A DNA stretch of 64,000 nucleotides from Metabacillus litoralis (GTDB lineage Bacteria > Bacillota > Bacilli > Bacillales > Bacillaceae): assembly GCF_003667825.1 (NCBI RefSeq), contig NZ_CP033043.1, positions 1 to 64,000 of the forward strand, read 5' to 3'. A model generated the notes under the pieces. That model made no database searches and was not told where the DNA came from. It saw only the letters and a list, made by a program, of their open reading frames with translations. Positions 7,261 through 15,571 of this stretch are shown piece after piece (within the stretch, counting starts at the first letter, position 1; each line of letters starts with the position of its first letter). The position numbers and the translations under genes are program-made.

Positions 7261-8364
7261 ATGACTCAAAAACAAGCTTTATTAGAGAAAACTGACATTA
7301 TGAACTACATAGATGTATTGATGGATAATCTTTCACAAATAAAAGATAATACAGGTGAATTTTTATTAAACTTTGATGGTTTAGTTGTTGATGATAAGAG
7401 CTGGAATGTTTGGAACTGGCCGCAAGGTGTTGGGTTGTATGGAATCTTTAAGTATTGGAAACTAACAAATAGTCAGAAGGCTTTGACTATAATGACAGAT
7501 TGGTTTCAAGCTAGATTTGAAGAAGGTGTACCACCCAAAAATGTCAATACAATGGCTCCTTTATTAACGCTAGCGTTTTTATACGAAGAAACGAAGGATC
7601 AGACATTTGTTCCTTATTTAGAGAATTGGGCAGAGTGGGTTATGCATGATATGCCACGAACGGAAGAAAACGGTCTTCAGCATATGACATACGGCCCTGA
7701 AAATAAAAATCAGCTATGGGATGACACCTTGATGATGACGGTTTTACCTTTGGCCAAGATCGGACGACTTTTCAATAAACAAGAATATATCGAAGAAGCG
7801 AAAAGACAATTTTTAATTCATATTAAGTATTTAAGTGACCGTAAAACAGGACTATGGTTTCACGGCTGGACTTTTGAAGAAAATCATAATTATGCTGAAG
7901 CATTATGGGGAAGAGGGAACTGCTGGATTACAATTGCTATTCCTGAATTTATCGAAATTCTCGATTTAAAAGAGGGAGATTTCTTAAGAGAATTTCTTCT
8001 TGATACATTAAAAAGACAAATTGAGGCATTAGCTGAATATCAAGATGAAAGCGGATTATGGCATACGTTAATCAATGATAAAACCTCTTATTTAGAAGCT
8101 TCTGCAACAGCTGGCTTTGCTTATGGAATCTTAAAGTCCGTTCATAAACGATATATTGGTCAAGAATATAAAGAAATGGCTTACAAAGCAATCCGTGGAA
8201 TTGTGAATGAAATTAATGATGAAGGTGCTTTGCAGAAGGTATCAGTGGGAACAGGTATGGGTGATACATTAGAGTTTTATAAGGAAATCAAAACTACGAC
8301 AATGCCATATGGACAATCATTAGCCGTTTTAAGCTTATCTCAATTTTTATATGAATTTTTCTAA
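7261..8364 (+). CDS. Unsaturated glucuronyl/rhamnogalacturonyl hydrolase, GH105 family
   Basis: The 367-aa (alpha/alpha)6-barrel enzyme removes the 4,5-unsaturated uronic acid from disaccharides left by polysaccharide lyases, by hydration of the double bond. Family marks are WNWPQGVGLYG, LWDDTLMM with the catalytic Asp at about 154-155, GLWFHGWT and GRGNCW. There is no signal peptide, so it acts on imported oligosaccharide. AGGAGG-like GGAGGG precedes the ATG at 7261. It is followed by a complete TRAP transporter on the same strand (103-nt gap with a hairpin), which suggests that transporter brings in the unsaturated uronide. Confidence 0.9.
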   Translation: MTQKQALLEKTDIMNYIDVLMDNLSQIKDNTGEFLLNFDGLVVDDKSWNVWNWPQGVGLYGIFKYWKLTNSQKALTIMTDWFQARFEEGVPPKNVNTMAPLLTLAFLYEETKDQTFVPYLENWAEWVMHDMPRTEENGLQHMTYGPENKNQLWDDTLMMTVLPLAKIGRLFNKQEYIEEAKRQFLIHIKYLSDRKTGLWFHGWTFEENHNYAEALWGRGNCWITIAIPEFIEILDLKEGDFLREFLLDTLKRQIEALAEYQDESGLWHTLINDKTSYLEASATAGFAYGILKSVHKRYIGQEYKEMAYKAIRGIVNEINDEGALQKVSVGTGMGDTLEFYKEIKTTTMPYGQSLAVLSLSQFLYEFF

Positions 8365-8386
8365 AAAGTTGTTTCATTGAATAATA

Positions 8387-8424
8387 GATTTGGCTAGTGG
8401 AAGAGTGAAGCTGCTAGCTAAATC
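8387..8424 (+). other. Hairpin between GH105 and dctP
   Basis: GATTTGGCTAG pairs with CTAGCTAAATC (one wobble) with no following T-run. It may be an mRNA processing or stabilising structure rather than a terminator. Confidence 0.45.
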
Positions 8425-8466
8425 GCTTAAAAGCAAAGGAGATTAATTTCACAGGGGGATTAAAAA

Positions 8467-9462
8467 TTGAAGAAAATCATTCCAGTAATCGTTATAGGGT
8501 TGTTATGTGTTATTTTAATCACTGGCTATAGTAAAAATGAGAACGATTCCATAGTGTTGCGGTTCGCATATGCAAGTAATAGTCAACCTGTAAAAGATGC
8601 AATGGCTGAGTTTGGAAGGTTACTTTCTGAGAAAACAAACGGAGAAGTTACGGTTGAGTATTATCCTGATAGTCAATTAGGTGGAGAACGTGAATTAATC
8701 GAATTAACGCAAACAGGGGCAGTAGATATTACAAAAGTTAGTGGATCAGCATTAGAAAGTTTTTCAGATAAATACTCCATTTTCGGATTGCCATACTTAT
8801 TTGATAACGAAGAACATTTTTACCGGGTAATGGATAGTGATCTTGTTCAACCAATTTTTCAATCAACAGAAAAGTTAGGGTTTGTTGGATTAACGTATTA
8901 TGATTCTGGACAAAGAAGTTTTTATATGACAGATGGACCAATTGAAAGCCCAAGCGATTTAGCAGGCAAAAAAATTAGGGTAATGCAAAGTCAAACAGCC
9001 ATCAAAATGGTTCAATTACTAGGCGGATCACCAACACCGATGGATAGCGGAGAAGTGTATACTTCCTTACAGCAAGGAATTTTAGATGGTGCGGAAAATA
9101 ATGAGTTTGCCATCACAGAAGCTGGACACGGTGAGGTTGCAAAATATTATTCGTATGATGAACACACAAGAGTTCCAGATATTATGGTGATGAATAAAGA
9201 AACGTTAGAAGGATTAACAAAAGAGCAACAAGAGGCTGTCTATGAAGCAGCAAAAGAATCAACAGCATTTGAAAAAGTCGTTTGGAAGGATGCAGTCGAT
9301 CAAGCAAAAGAAAGATCGGAAAATGAATTTGGTGTGGTTTTTAATGAAGTCGATAAGAAGCCTTTCCAAGAAGCCGTACAGCCGTTACATGATGAATTTG
9401 CTAATAATGAAGAGTTCAAGCAATTGTATGCAGATATTCAGAAGTTGAAAGAAAATAAATGA
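8467..9462 (+). CDS. TRAP transporter solute-binding protein (DctP family)
   Basis: The 331-aa extracytoplasmic receptor captures a carboxylate-bearing solute and hands it to the DctQ/M membrane parts. The family helix AGKKIRVMQSQTAIKMVQLLG carries the conserved Arg that grips the carboxylate; GGERELIELTQTGAVDI and DGAENNEFAI are also typical. The hydrophobic leader (residues 1-20) ends LITGY where a lipobox Cys is expected, so it may be a non-lipidated or uncleaved protein. The start is TTG at 8467 with AGGGGGA upstream. By context with GH105 the ligand is probably an unsaturated uronic disaccharide. Confidence 0.9.
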   Translation: MKKIIPVIVIGLLCVILITGYSKNENDSIVLRFAYASNSQPVKDAMAEFGRLLSEKTNGEVTVEYYPDSQLGGERELIELTQTGAVDITKVSGSALESFSDKYSIFGLPYLFDNEEHFYRVMDSDLVQPIFQSTEKLGFVGLTYYDSGQRSFYMTDGPIESPSDLAGKKIRVMQSQTAIKMVQLLGGSPTPMDSGEVYTSLQQGILDGAENNEFAITEAGHGEVAKYYSYDEHTRVPDIMVMNKETLEGLTKEQQEAVYEAAKESTAFEKVVWKDAVDQAKERSENEFGVVFNEVDKKPFQEAVQPLHDEFANNEEFKQLYADIQKLKENK

Positions 9463-9476
9463 TAGAGGTTGATACG

Positions 9477-9980
9477 ATGAGAGATGTAAAGAAAAGTGTC
9501 GATAGAGTCATAGAATTTCTTACCTGTACGTTATTCTTATTAATGGTAGCGGTTGCAAGTTGGCAAGTGTTAAGTCGCTTCATTTTCAAAAGTCCAAGTA
9601 CATTTTCAGAAGAACTTTTAAGGTATAGCTTGATTTGGCTAGCTATGCTGGCAACTGCATATGTGGTAGGGAAAAATGAGCATATTGCAATTACCTTTTT
9701 AAGAGATCGTTTGATCGAGGAATCAAGAATAAAGCTAGATATTCTCATTCAATCTATCTTCCTATTATTCTCTGCAATTATTATGGTCTATGGTGGGGCA
9801 AAGGCTGTTTCATTAACAATGGCACAGATTTCTCCTGCCTTGCATGTACCGATGGGATTTGTTTACTTGGCTTTACCTGTATCTGGTGTTTTTATTCTGT
9901 TTTACAGCACAACGAATATTTTAGAGTTGCTACATAAAAAGAAAAAAGTAACCGTTATCAAACAGAGAAATGCAAGTTAA
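9477..9980 (+). CDS. TRAP transporter small permease (DctQ family)
   Basis: The 167-aa membrane protein has four predicted transmembrane helices (starting about residues 15, 45, 85 and 125) and the DctQ marks LRYSLIWLAMLATAYVVGKNEHIAI and HVPMGFVYLALPVSG, typical of the small TRAP subunit. The ATG at 9477 is chosen because AGAGG lies about 9 nt upstream. An in-frame ATG at 9459 overlaps the dctP stop as ATGA but lacks a ribosome binding site. Either start implies tight coupling with dctP. It pairs with the large permease immediately downstream. Confidence 0.88.
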   Translation: MRDVKKSVDRVIEFLTCTLFLLMVAVASWQVLSRFIFKSPSTFSEELLRYSLIWLAMLATAYVVGKNEHIAITFLRDRLIEESRIKLDILIQSIFLLFSAIIMVYGGAKAVSLTMAQISPALHVPMGFVYLALPVSGVFILFYSTTNILELLHKKKKVTVIKQRNAS

Positions 9981-10010
9981 GTTAATTATTAATGAAAGCA
10001 GGTGCAACCT

Positions 10011-11309
10011 ATGGAGTTACAAGCAAGCTTAATCTTAATTGCCGTTTTCGCTCTATTAATGGTGATTGGAATACCGATTGCAATTAGTATCGCATTAGCT
10101 TCGCTAGCAACAGTGATCATTGTTTTACCATTTGATGTTTCTGTATTCACTTCCGCACAAAAAATGATTACAAGTTTAGATAGCTTTTCGCTATTAGCAG
10201 TCCCGTTTTTTATTCTTTCAGGGATTATTATGAACAATGGTGGAATTGCGATCAAGCTCGTAAATCTAGCAAAGTTAATAGGTGGTAGGATCCCGGGATC
10301 ATTAGCACATACTAACATTATCGGAAATATGTTTTTTGGTTCGATTTCTGGTTCTGCGATTGCTGCTTCAACAGCAATTGGTGGAACTTTGATTCCATTA
10401 CAAGAAAAGGAAGGGTACAGTAAAACCTATTCAGCAGCAGTTAATATTGCATCAGCTCCAACAGGGATGTTAATTCCTCCGAGTTCAGCTTTCATTATTT
10501 TCTCCCTAATAAGTGGTGGAACTTCCATTGCCGCATTATTTATGGGTGGATATGTTGTAGGGATATTATGGGGATTAGCCGTTATGCTAGTTGCGTTTTT
10601 TATCGCTAAAAAAAATAAATATCCGGTCATTCCGATGGTTTCCTTTAGTGAAGCTAGAAAAATTGTAATAGATGCGATTCCTAGTTTATTGCTTGTTGTG
10701 ATCATCATTGGTGGAATACTTTCAGGGATTTTTACAGCGATAGAGGCGTCAGCAGTTTGTGTTGTTTACTCATTATTTTTAGCTCTTGTTTTCTATCGAT
10801 CTATTTCACTTAAGCAATTGCCAGGTGTTTTAGTACAAGCTGTGCAAATGACCGGTGTTATTATGTTTTTAATTGCTGCTTCATCAGGTATGTCTTTTGT
10901 TATGGCGCTAACTGGTATACCTGAAGCTATTAGTAATGGAATCTTAGGCATTTCAGATAATAAATTCGTTATTCTTGCATGTATTACAGTGATTTTATTA
11001 ATTGTTGGGACGTTTATGGATATTGCACCTGCAATCTTAATTTTCACCCCAATCTTTTTGCCTATTGCCACAAACTTAGGAATTGACCCTGTACACTTTG
11101 GAATCTTCTTTGTCTTTAACTTATGTATTGGAACGATTACACCTCCTGTTGGAACAGGATTATTCGTAGGAGCGAGCATAGGGAAGGTGAAGATTGAAAA
11201 AATTATTAAACCATTGCTTCCATTTTATATAGCGATTGTCGTGATTTTAGTGTTGGTTACGTTTGTGCCGCAGATTAGTTTGTTTTTGCCTAATTTGTTT
11301 GGGTTGTAG
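10011..11309 (+). CDS. TRAP transporter large permease (DctM family)
   Basis: The 432-aa protein with about 12 hydrophobic segments is the ion-coupled translocation subunit. The family signatures GGRIPGSLAHTNIIGNMFFGSISGS (first half) and TPPVGTGLFVGA (second half) are present, as are PTGMLIPPSS and PLATNLGIDPVHFGI-like segments. The ATG at 10011 has AGGTG 6 nt upstream; an upstream GTG at 10002 lies inside that site. It is the last gene of the GH105-TRAP cassette, closed by a strong terminator shared with the convergent LysR gene. Confidence 0.92.
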   Translation: MELQASLILIAVFALLMVIGIPIAISIALASLATVIIVLPFDVSVFTSAQKMITSLDSFSLLAVPFFILSGIIMNNGGIAIKLVNLAKLIGGRIPGSLAHTNIIGNMFFGSISGSAIAASTAIGGTLIPLQEKEGYSKTYSAAVNIASAPTGMLIPPSSAFIIFSLISGGTSIAALFMGGYVVGILWGLAVMLVAFFIAKKNKYPVIPMVSFSEARKIVIDAIPSLLLVVIIIGGILSGIFTAIEASAVCVVYSLFLALVFYRSISLKQLPGVLVQAVQMTGVIMFLIAASSGMSFVMALTGIPEAISNGILGISDNKFVILACITVILLIVGTFMDIAPAILIFTPIFLPIATNLGIDPVHFGIFFVFNLCIGTITPPVGTGLFVGASIGKVKIEKIIKPLLPFYIAIVVILVLVTFVPQISLFLPNLFGL

Positions 11310-11314
11310 AAATT

Positions 11315-11355
11315 AAAAAGGCAATAAATCTATTAGTAGATTTGTTGCCTTTTTT
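11315..11355. terminator. Bidirectional terminator
   Basis: AAAAAGGCAATAAATCTA / TAGATTTGTTGCCTTTTT, a long stem with T-runs on both strands between dctM and the convergent LysR gene. Confidence 0.9.
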
Positions 11356-11356
11356 C

Positions 11357-12238
11357 TTAATGCTGAATGAATTCTACAAATTGAGAAACACCTTCTCGAT
11401 GAAACCGCTGTGGCTTTTTAACAAGCCATAAGCTTCTTGCAATATGTACATCTTTAATTTTTATTTCTTGTAAATAGCCCTGTTCTAATTCTCTCGCAAC
11501 AGTTAGTCTAGAAAGAATGCTAATTCCAAGGCCTGACTCAACAGCACTTTTTATAGCTTGGGTACTACCAATTTCCATATAACTATTTATCTTTTCTAAA
11601 ATGCCATATTCTTTAAGGGCCTTTTCTGCAATAAGTCTTGTCCCTGAAATTGATTCACGCCAAATCATTTTCTCATCTGCTAACTCCTCAATATGAATTG
11701 CTGATCGGTCTTTCCAGGGGTGATCAGGAGGGCAAACGAGGATGAGTTCATCATCGGCAAATTTTTCAACAATTAAATGTTTATCCTCAACAATTCCTTC
11801 AACTAATGCGATGTCAATCACATCATTTGTTAAATCCTCTAGTACACTTGGTGTATTTCGAATCGTTAAACTTACTTTAATATCTGGTGCATGTTTTTTA
11901 AACCGACCAAGTAAACTTGGTAATAGAAATTCACCAATTGTCAGAGAAGCACCTACTCTTAGATTTGAATTGTACTCCCCGGTAGCCTGAAGGATGACTT
12001 CTTTCGATCTGTCAAAATCATTAATAATGGCTTTGGCAAAAGGGTAGAGCATTTTCCCTGTTTCTGTAACAGTAAGCTTGCCTTCGGTCCGATCAAATAA
12101 TAAGGTACCATAAAAATTCTCTAATTGGCGGATTTGTCTTGTCACAGCCGGCTGAGACACAAAGCTTAATCTTGCTGCTTGACTAATGCTTCCTTCATCA
12201 ACGACTAAGCAAAACATTTTCAGGTTTTCTATATTCAT
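11357..12238 (-). CDS. LysR-family regulator (CysL-like)
   Basis: The 293-aa protein has a LysR winged helix-turn-helix at residues 1-60 (ISQAARLSFVSQPAVTRQIRQLE) and a two-lobe periplasmic-binding-type effector domain (about 90-290). The sequence resembles CysL/YwfK, the sulfite-reductase regulator of B. subtilis. It is transcribed divergently from a SulP-family sulfate permease, and a perfect inverted repeat of T-N11-A type (12316-12332) lies between them. It therefore probably controls sulfate or another anion's uptake (inference). Confidence 0.88.
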   Translation of the reverse strand: MNIENLKMFCLVVDEGSISQAARLSFVSQPAVTRQIRQLENFYGTLLFDRTEGKLTVTETGKMLYPFAKAIINDFDRSKEVILQATGEYNSNLRVGASLTIGEFLLPSLLGRFKKHAPDIKVSLTIRNTPSVLEDLTNDVIDIALVEGIVEDKHLIVEKFADDELILVCPPDHPWKDRSAIHIEELADEKMIWRESISGTRLIAEKALKEYGILEKINSYMEIGSTQAIKSAVESGLGISILSRLTVARELEQGYLQEIKIKDVHIARSLWLVKKPQRFHREGVSQFVEFIQH

Positions 12239-12315
12239 AAATACCCTCCCAATTAGACATTTTTATCTTATCTTTATATAATACCCTAGGTCGGCTTTTT
12301 TAGGAAAATAACTAG

Positions 12316-12332
12316 CTATAACAATCTGTTAT
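12316..12332. promoter_or_regulatory. LysR-type operator between the LysR and sulP genes
   Basis: TATAACA-ATC-TGTTATA is a perfect 7-bp inverted repeat containing the T-N11-A LysR motif, 90 nt before the permease and 78 nt before the regulator start. Confidence 0.7.
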
Positions 12333-12421
12333 ATGCTATGCATTTGTTGCAATATGCCTCCGTGAAAAAGCGTGTTATCGTATAGATAAGAAGAACTTTT
12401 AAAGTAAAGGAAATGGTAAAG

Positions 12422-14143
12422 ATGACCATTAAAAAGTATATACCACTAGGCTTAGAACAACCATATAACAAAAATCTACTGATGAAAGATTTGATTGCAG
12501 GCTTAACCTTATTTGTGATGCTCGTTCCTCAAGGTATGGCATATGCAATGTTAGCGGGTTTACCACCGGTTATGGGGTTGTATGCTTCAACCATTCCTTT
12601 AATCATTTATGCAGTATTAGCCTCTTCAAGGCATTTATCGGTTGGTCCAACAGCCATAACATCTTTACTTGTTTTTTCAGGAATATCGAGCATAGGAGAG
12701 CCCGGGTCACAGGATTATATCACGCTTGTTATTTTATTGGCACTTATGGTGGGGACAATTCAATGTTTGCTAGGAGTATTAAGAATGGGTTTTATTGTGA
12801 AATTCATTTCACCATCTGTGCTGGGTGGCTATACTTCAGCTGCAGCTATTATAATTGGTCTAAGTCAGTTAAAGCATCTGATTGGAATCGATCTTGGTAC
12901 GTATTTTCAGGCTCATCATTTACTGATTGGAATAAGTAGGGAAATAGCGAATTTACATTGGATGACTGTTCTTTTAGGAATAAGTAGTATCATCTTTTTA
13001 ATCATTTTCAAAAAAATAAATTCACATTTTCCAGCTGCTCTTGTCCTAATTCTGTTGTCTTCATTAAGTGTGTACATTTTTTCATTACACGAAAAAGGTG
13101 TTCAAATTGTTGGGACGGTGCCAAATGGGTTTCCAACTTTAGTATTGCCAACGATTTCATTAGAAAGTGTGAAGCAATTAATTATACCAGCAATCATCAT
13201 TGCATTGCTTGGTTTTATGGAGTCATTGGCAATAGGGAAAACAATTGCGGATAAAGAAAAATATAAACTTAACCCAAATCGTGAGTTAAAGGCATTAGGC
13301 TTAGCTAATATGCTAGGTTCGTTGTTTCAGATCTTCCCTGTTAATGGAAGCTTTTCAAGAAGTGCAGTGAATCATCAAAGTGGTGGCGTTACGCAATTAG
13401 TGTCAATTTTCACTAGTTTGTTTATGATCATTACATTGATGTTATTTACCTCTTATTTTTATTATTTGCCGAGTGCAGTTCTAGCTGCGATCATTATCGT
13501 TGCCGTCTATAAATTAATTGATATTGAACAAGCAAAATTCTTGTTCAATGTAAGATCAATAGATGGATGGAGCTGGATTGTCACCTTTTTTGTCACCTTA
13601 TTTGTTGGAATTCAGTGGGGAATTTTAGTTGGTGCTATTTTTAATTTCTGTTTGTTGTTAGCAAGAATAACAAGGCCAAATATTATTGAAATGGGATATC
13701 TTGAAAAGGAACAAATATTTCGCGATATAAAGAGATTTCCTCAAGCTACAACACTTGAAGATTTAATTATGATTCGAGTTGATTCTTCGATTCATTTTGC
13801 AAACATGTCTTATTTGGAAGAAAAAATTAGAGAGTTTCTTTATTTAAAGCCTTTAGCTAACATGATTATTATCGATTTTTCCGGAGTGAATGATATGGAC
13901 ACACCGTCCTTTGAGGTAATAGAAGATTTGAAGGAACAACTAGAAAAGGAAAAAAATATTAGCATGTACTTTGTCGGAATGAAGGGTACTGTTAGGGAAA
14001 CAGCAAATAAATTAGGCTGGGATCGTAAATTTAATGAAGAAATGAATTATTATACGATTGAAAAATTACTTGAAAATAAGAAAATAAGGGTATCAACTTC
14101 TTCCGATAAAAACAATCAAACACCGTATATGTATTATATTTAA
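12422..14143 (+). CDS. SulP-family anion permease with C-terminal STAS domain
   Basis: The 573-aa transporter has 10-14 hydrophobic segments (residues about 20-410) with the SulP N-terminal signature VPQGMAYAMLAGLPPVMGLYAS. A cytoplasmic STAS domain (about 435-545) contains MIIIDFSGVNDMDTPSFEVIEDL. SulP proteins move sulfate, bicarbonate or related anions; the neighbouring CysL-like regulator favours sulfate. AGGA is better spaced for the ATG at 12422 than for the ATG at 12413, which is only 2 nt away; the choice adds or removes three residues. A perfect terminator follows. Confidence 0.9.
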   Translation: MTIKKYIPLGLEQPYNKNLLMKDLIAGLTLFVMLVPQGMAYAMLAGLPPVMGLYASTIPLIIYAVLASSRHLSVGPTAITSLLVFSGISSIGEPGSQDYITLVILLALMVGTIQCLLGVLRMGFIVKFISPSVLGGYTSAAAIIIGLSQLKHLIGIDLGTYFQAHHLLIGISREIANLHWMTVLLGISSIIFLIIFKKINSHFPAALVLILLSSLSVYIFSLHEKGVQIVGTVPNGFPTLVLPTISLESVKQLIIPAIIIALLGFMESLAIGKTIADKEKYKLNPNRELKALGLANMLGSLFQIFPVNGSFSRSAVNHQSGGVTQLVSIFTSLFMIITLMLFTSYFYYLPSAVLAAIIIVAVYKLIDIEQAKFLFNVRSIDGWSWIVTFFVTLFVGIQWGILVGAIFNFCLLLARITRPNIIEMGYLEKEQIFRDIKRFPQATTLEDLIMIRVDSSIHFANMSYLEEKIREFLYLKPLANMIIIDFSGVNDMDTPSFEVIEDLKEQLEKEKNISMYFVGMKGTVRETANKLGWDRKFNEEMNYYTIEKLLENKKIRVSTSSDKNNQTPYMYYI

Positions 14144-14185
14144 AAGGTGAGTAGCAAAATGTATGATTTGCTACTCACCTTTTTC
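14142..14185. terminator. Bidirectional terminator
   Basis: AAAAGGTGAGTAGCAAA pairs perfectly with TTTGCTACTCACCTTTT and has T-runs on both strands. It serves sulP and the convergent AraC gene. Confidence 0.93.
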
Positions 14186-15409
14186 TTATGTTAAAGTTTT
14201 GTACTTCTTAGGAGTTATGCCGGTATATTTCTTGAACACCTTTGTGAAATAACTTTGATCATGAAAGTTTAAGATTGTCGAAATTTTCAAAAGTGAATAG
14301 TCCGTAAAAGTTAACAATGTTTTGGCTTCATCAATTTTCGTTTGATGAATATATTCCGCAATGGGCATTCCTACTTCTTTTTTAAAAAGAGATGATACAT
14401 AATTTGGATGCATATCTACGAGTTCCGCAAGTTGTGTTAGGGTCAATTCTTCGTAAAGATGTGTATAAATATAATTCATACACTTGTTTATTGGCTTAGA
14501 GTAGCTTTGTTGTTTCTGCTTACGTACACGATCGGCAAATTCACTTAATGCTTGTTCTATAAAAGGATCAATCAATGAACAATCTGTTAATTCCTCTAAG
14601 CTTTGGATATACAAATCGCTAAGTGTATAAGCAATTTCATAATGAAGACCACCTTCAATTGCGGCGCGTGTTGCTAAAGTAATCGCAGTAATACCAAGGT
14701 TTTTACTATGACGTAACTGACTTTTTTTAGAAAGAATTCCAACCTTACCGTTTTCGGGACTTATTTTAAATATCTTTAAGAATTCTTCCTTCCTACCTTC
14801 TTTAATGAATTGAAAGAGCCTTTTCTCATACATAAAATCATGATGAAATGAGACATTTTCCCGTTGTTGCGAAATGGTTACTTCGGGATCTTCAATTTTG
14901 AATGTAAGATCTCCAGCTTTACTATTTTTTAAAATGATTTCTGCCGGGTCCAGTGTTTCTTGGTAAAGCATATAGTATATTTGCATGCTAATATTCATTA
15001 ATTTCATATGAGAAAGTCGGGGAAGGGTTTCAAAATAATAAACGAGTTTTTCACCTAGACTCTTTTGAACATTCATATCATTTATGAGTGCTGCTAGTCT
15101 ATCATTTGTTAGCTCGGGTGCAAGAGTTGGACCGACAATGATCATTCCTTTATACTCATTCTCCTGTCTAATTTGAATGATAAAAAATTCTTCATAGTGT
15201 TCTGTTTTGACGAACAGTGGGAATAGAAATGTTTCTTTTTTAAAGTTAAATTGCTTGAATATGTTGTGATGAAACGTGCTGTTAGGATTTTTAATACTTA
15301 GAGAAGACTGTTCAAATTTAACCATATCGTTGTGATCTATGAAGGTAATAGGAATGTTAAAGGATTCATAAATCAGTTTGCAAATATAATCTACGTCCTT
15401 AAGTAGCAT
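14186..15409 (-). CDS. AraC-family transcriptional regulator, two-domain
   Basis: The 407-aa protein has an N-terminal sensory region (about 1-290) resembling the YSIRK-type regulator arrangement, and a C-terminal AraC double helix-turn-helix (about 305-405). The latter includes YEELTLTQLAELVDMHPNYVSSLFKKEVG and the second-half motif FHDQSYFTKVFKKYTGITPKKYK. It is divergent from the GH3 beta-glucosidase, whose promoter lacks a good minus-35, so it is a likely activator of that gene (inference). ATG at 15409 with AGGAGACAAAG-like spacing upstream. Confidence 0.86.
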   Translation of the reverse strand: MLLKDVDYICKLIYESFNIPITFIDHNDMVKFEQSSLSIKNPNSTFHHNIFKQFNFKKETFLFPLFVKTEHYEEFFIIQIRQENEYKGMIIVGPTLAPELTNDRLAALINDMNVQKSLGEKLVYYFETLPRLSHMKLMNISMQIYYMLYQETLDPAEIILKNSKAGDLTFKIEDPEVTISQQRENVSFHHDFMYEKRLFQFIKEGRKEEFLKIFKISPENGKVGILSKKSQLRHSKNLGITAITLATRAAIEGGLHYEIAYTLSDLYIQSLEELTDCSLIDPFIEQALSEFADRVRKQKQQSYSKPINKCMNYIYTHLYEELTLTQLAELVDMHPNYVSSLFKKEVGMPIAEYIHQTKIDEAKTLLTFTDYSLLKISTILNFHDQSYFTKVFKKYTGITPKKYKTLT

Positions 15410-15534
15410 CTTTGTCTCCTCACATTTTATTTGAATAATACCATACAGAATATAATATTAAAATATAGCTAAAAATACTAAAATAATACCAAAATTATGT
15501 GGGTTTGTTCTTTATAATAAAACATATAGTTTAG

Positions 15535-15551
15535 TAGAAAGCGTTTACTTT
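15535..15551 (+). promoter_or_regulatory. cre-like catabolite site upstream of the GH3 gene
   Basis: AGAAAGCGTTTACT (15536-15549) matches the cre consensus at 12 of 14 positions. It lies between a TATAAT (near 15512) and the start codon, where CcpA would act as a roadblock. Confidence 0.7.
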
Positions 15552-15571
15552 ATGGATTTTATGGAGGGATT

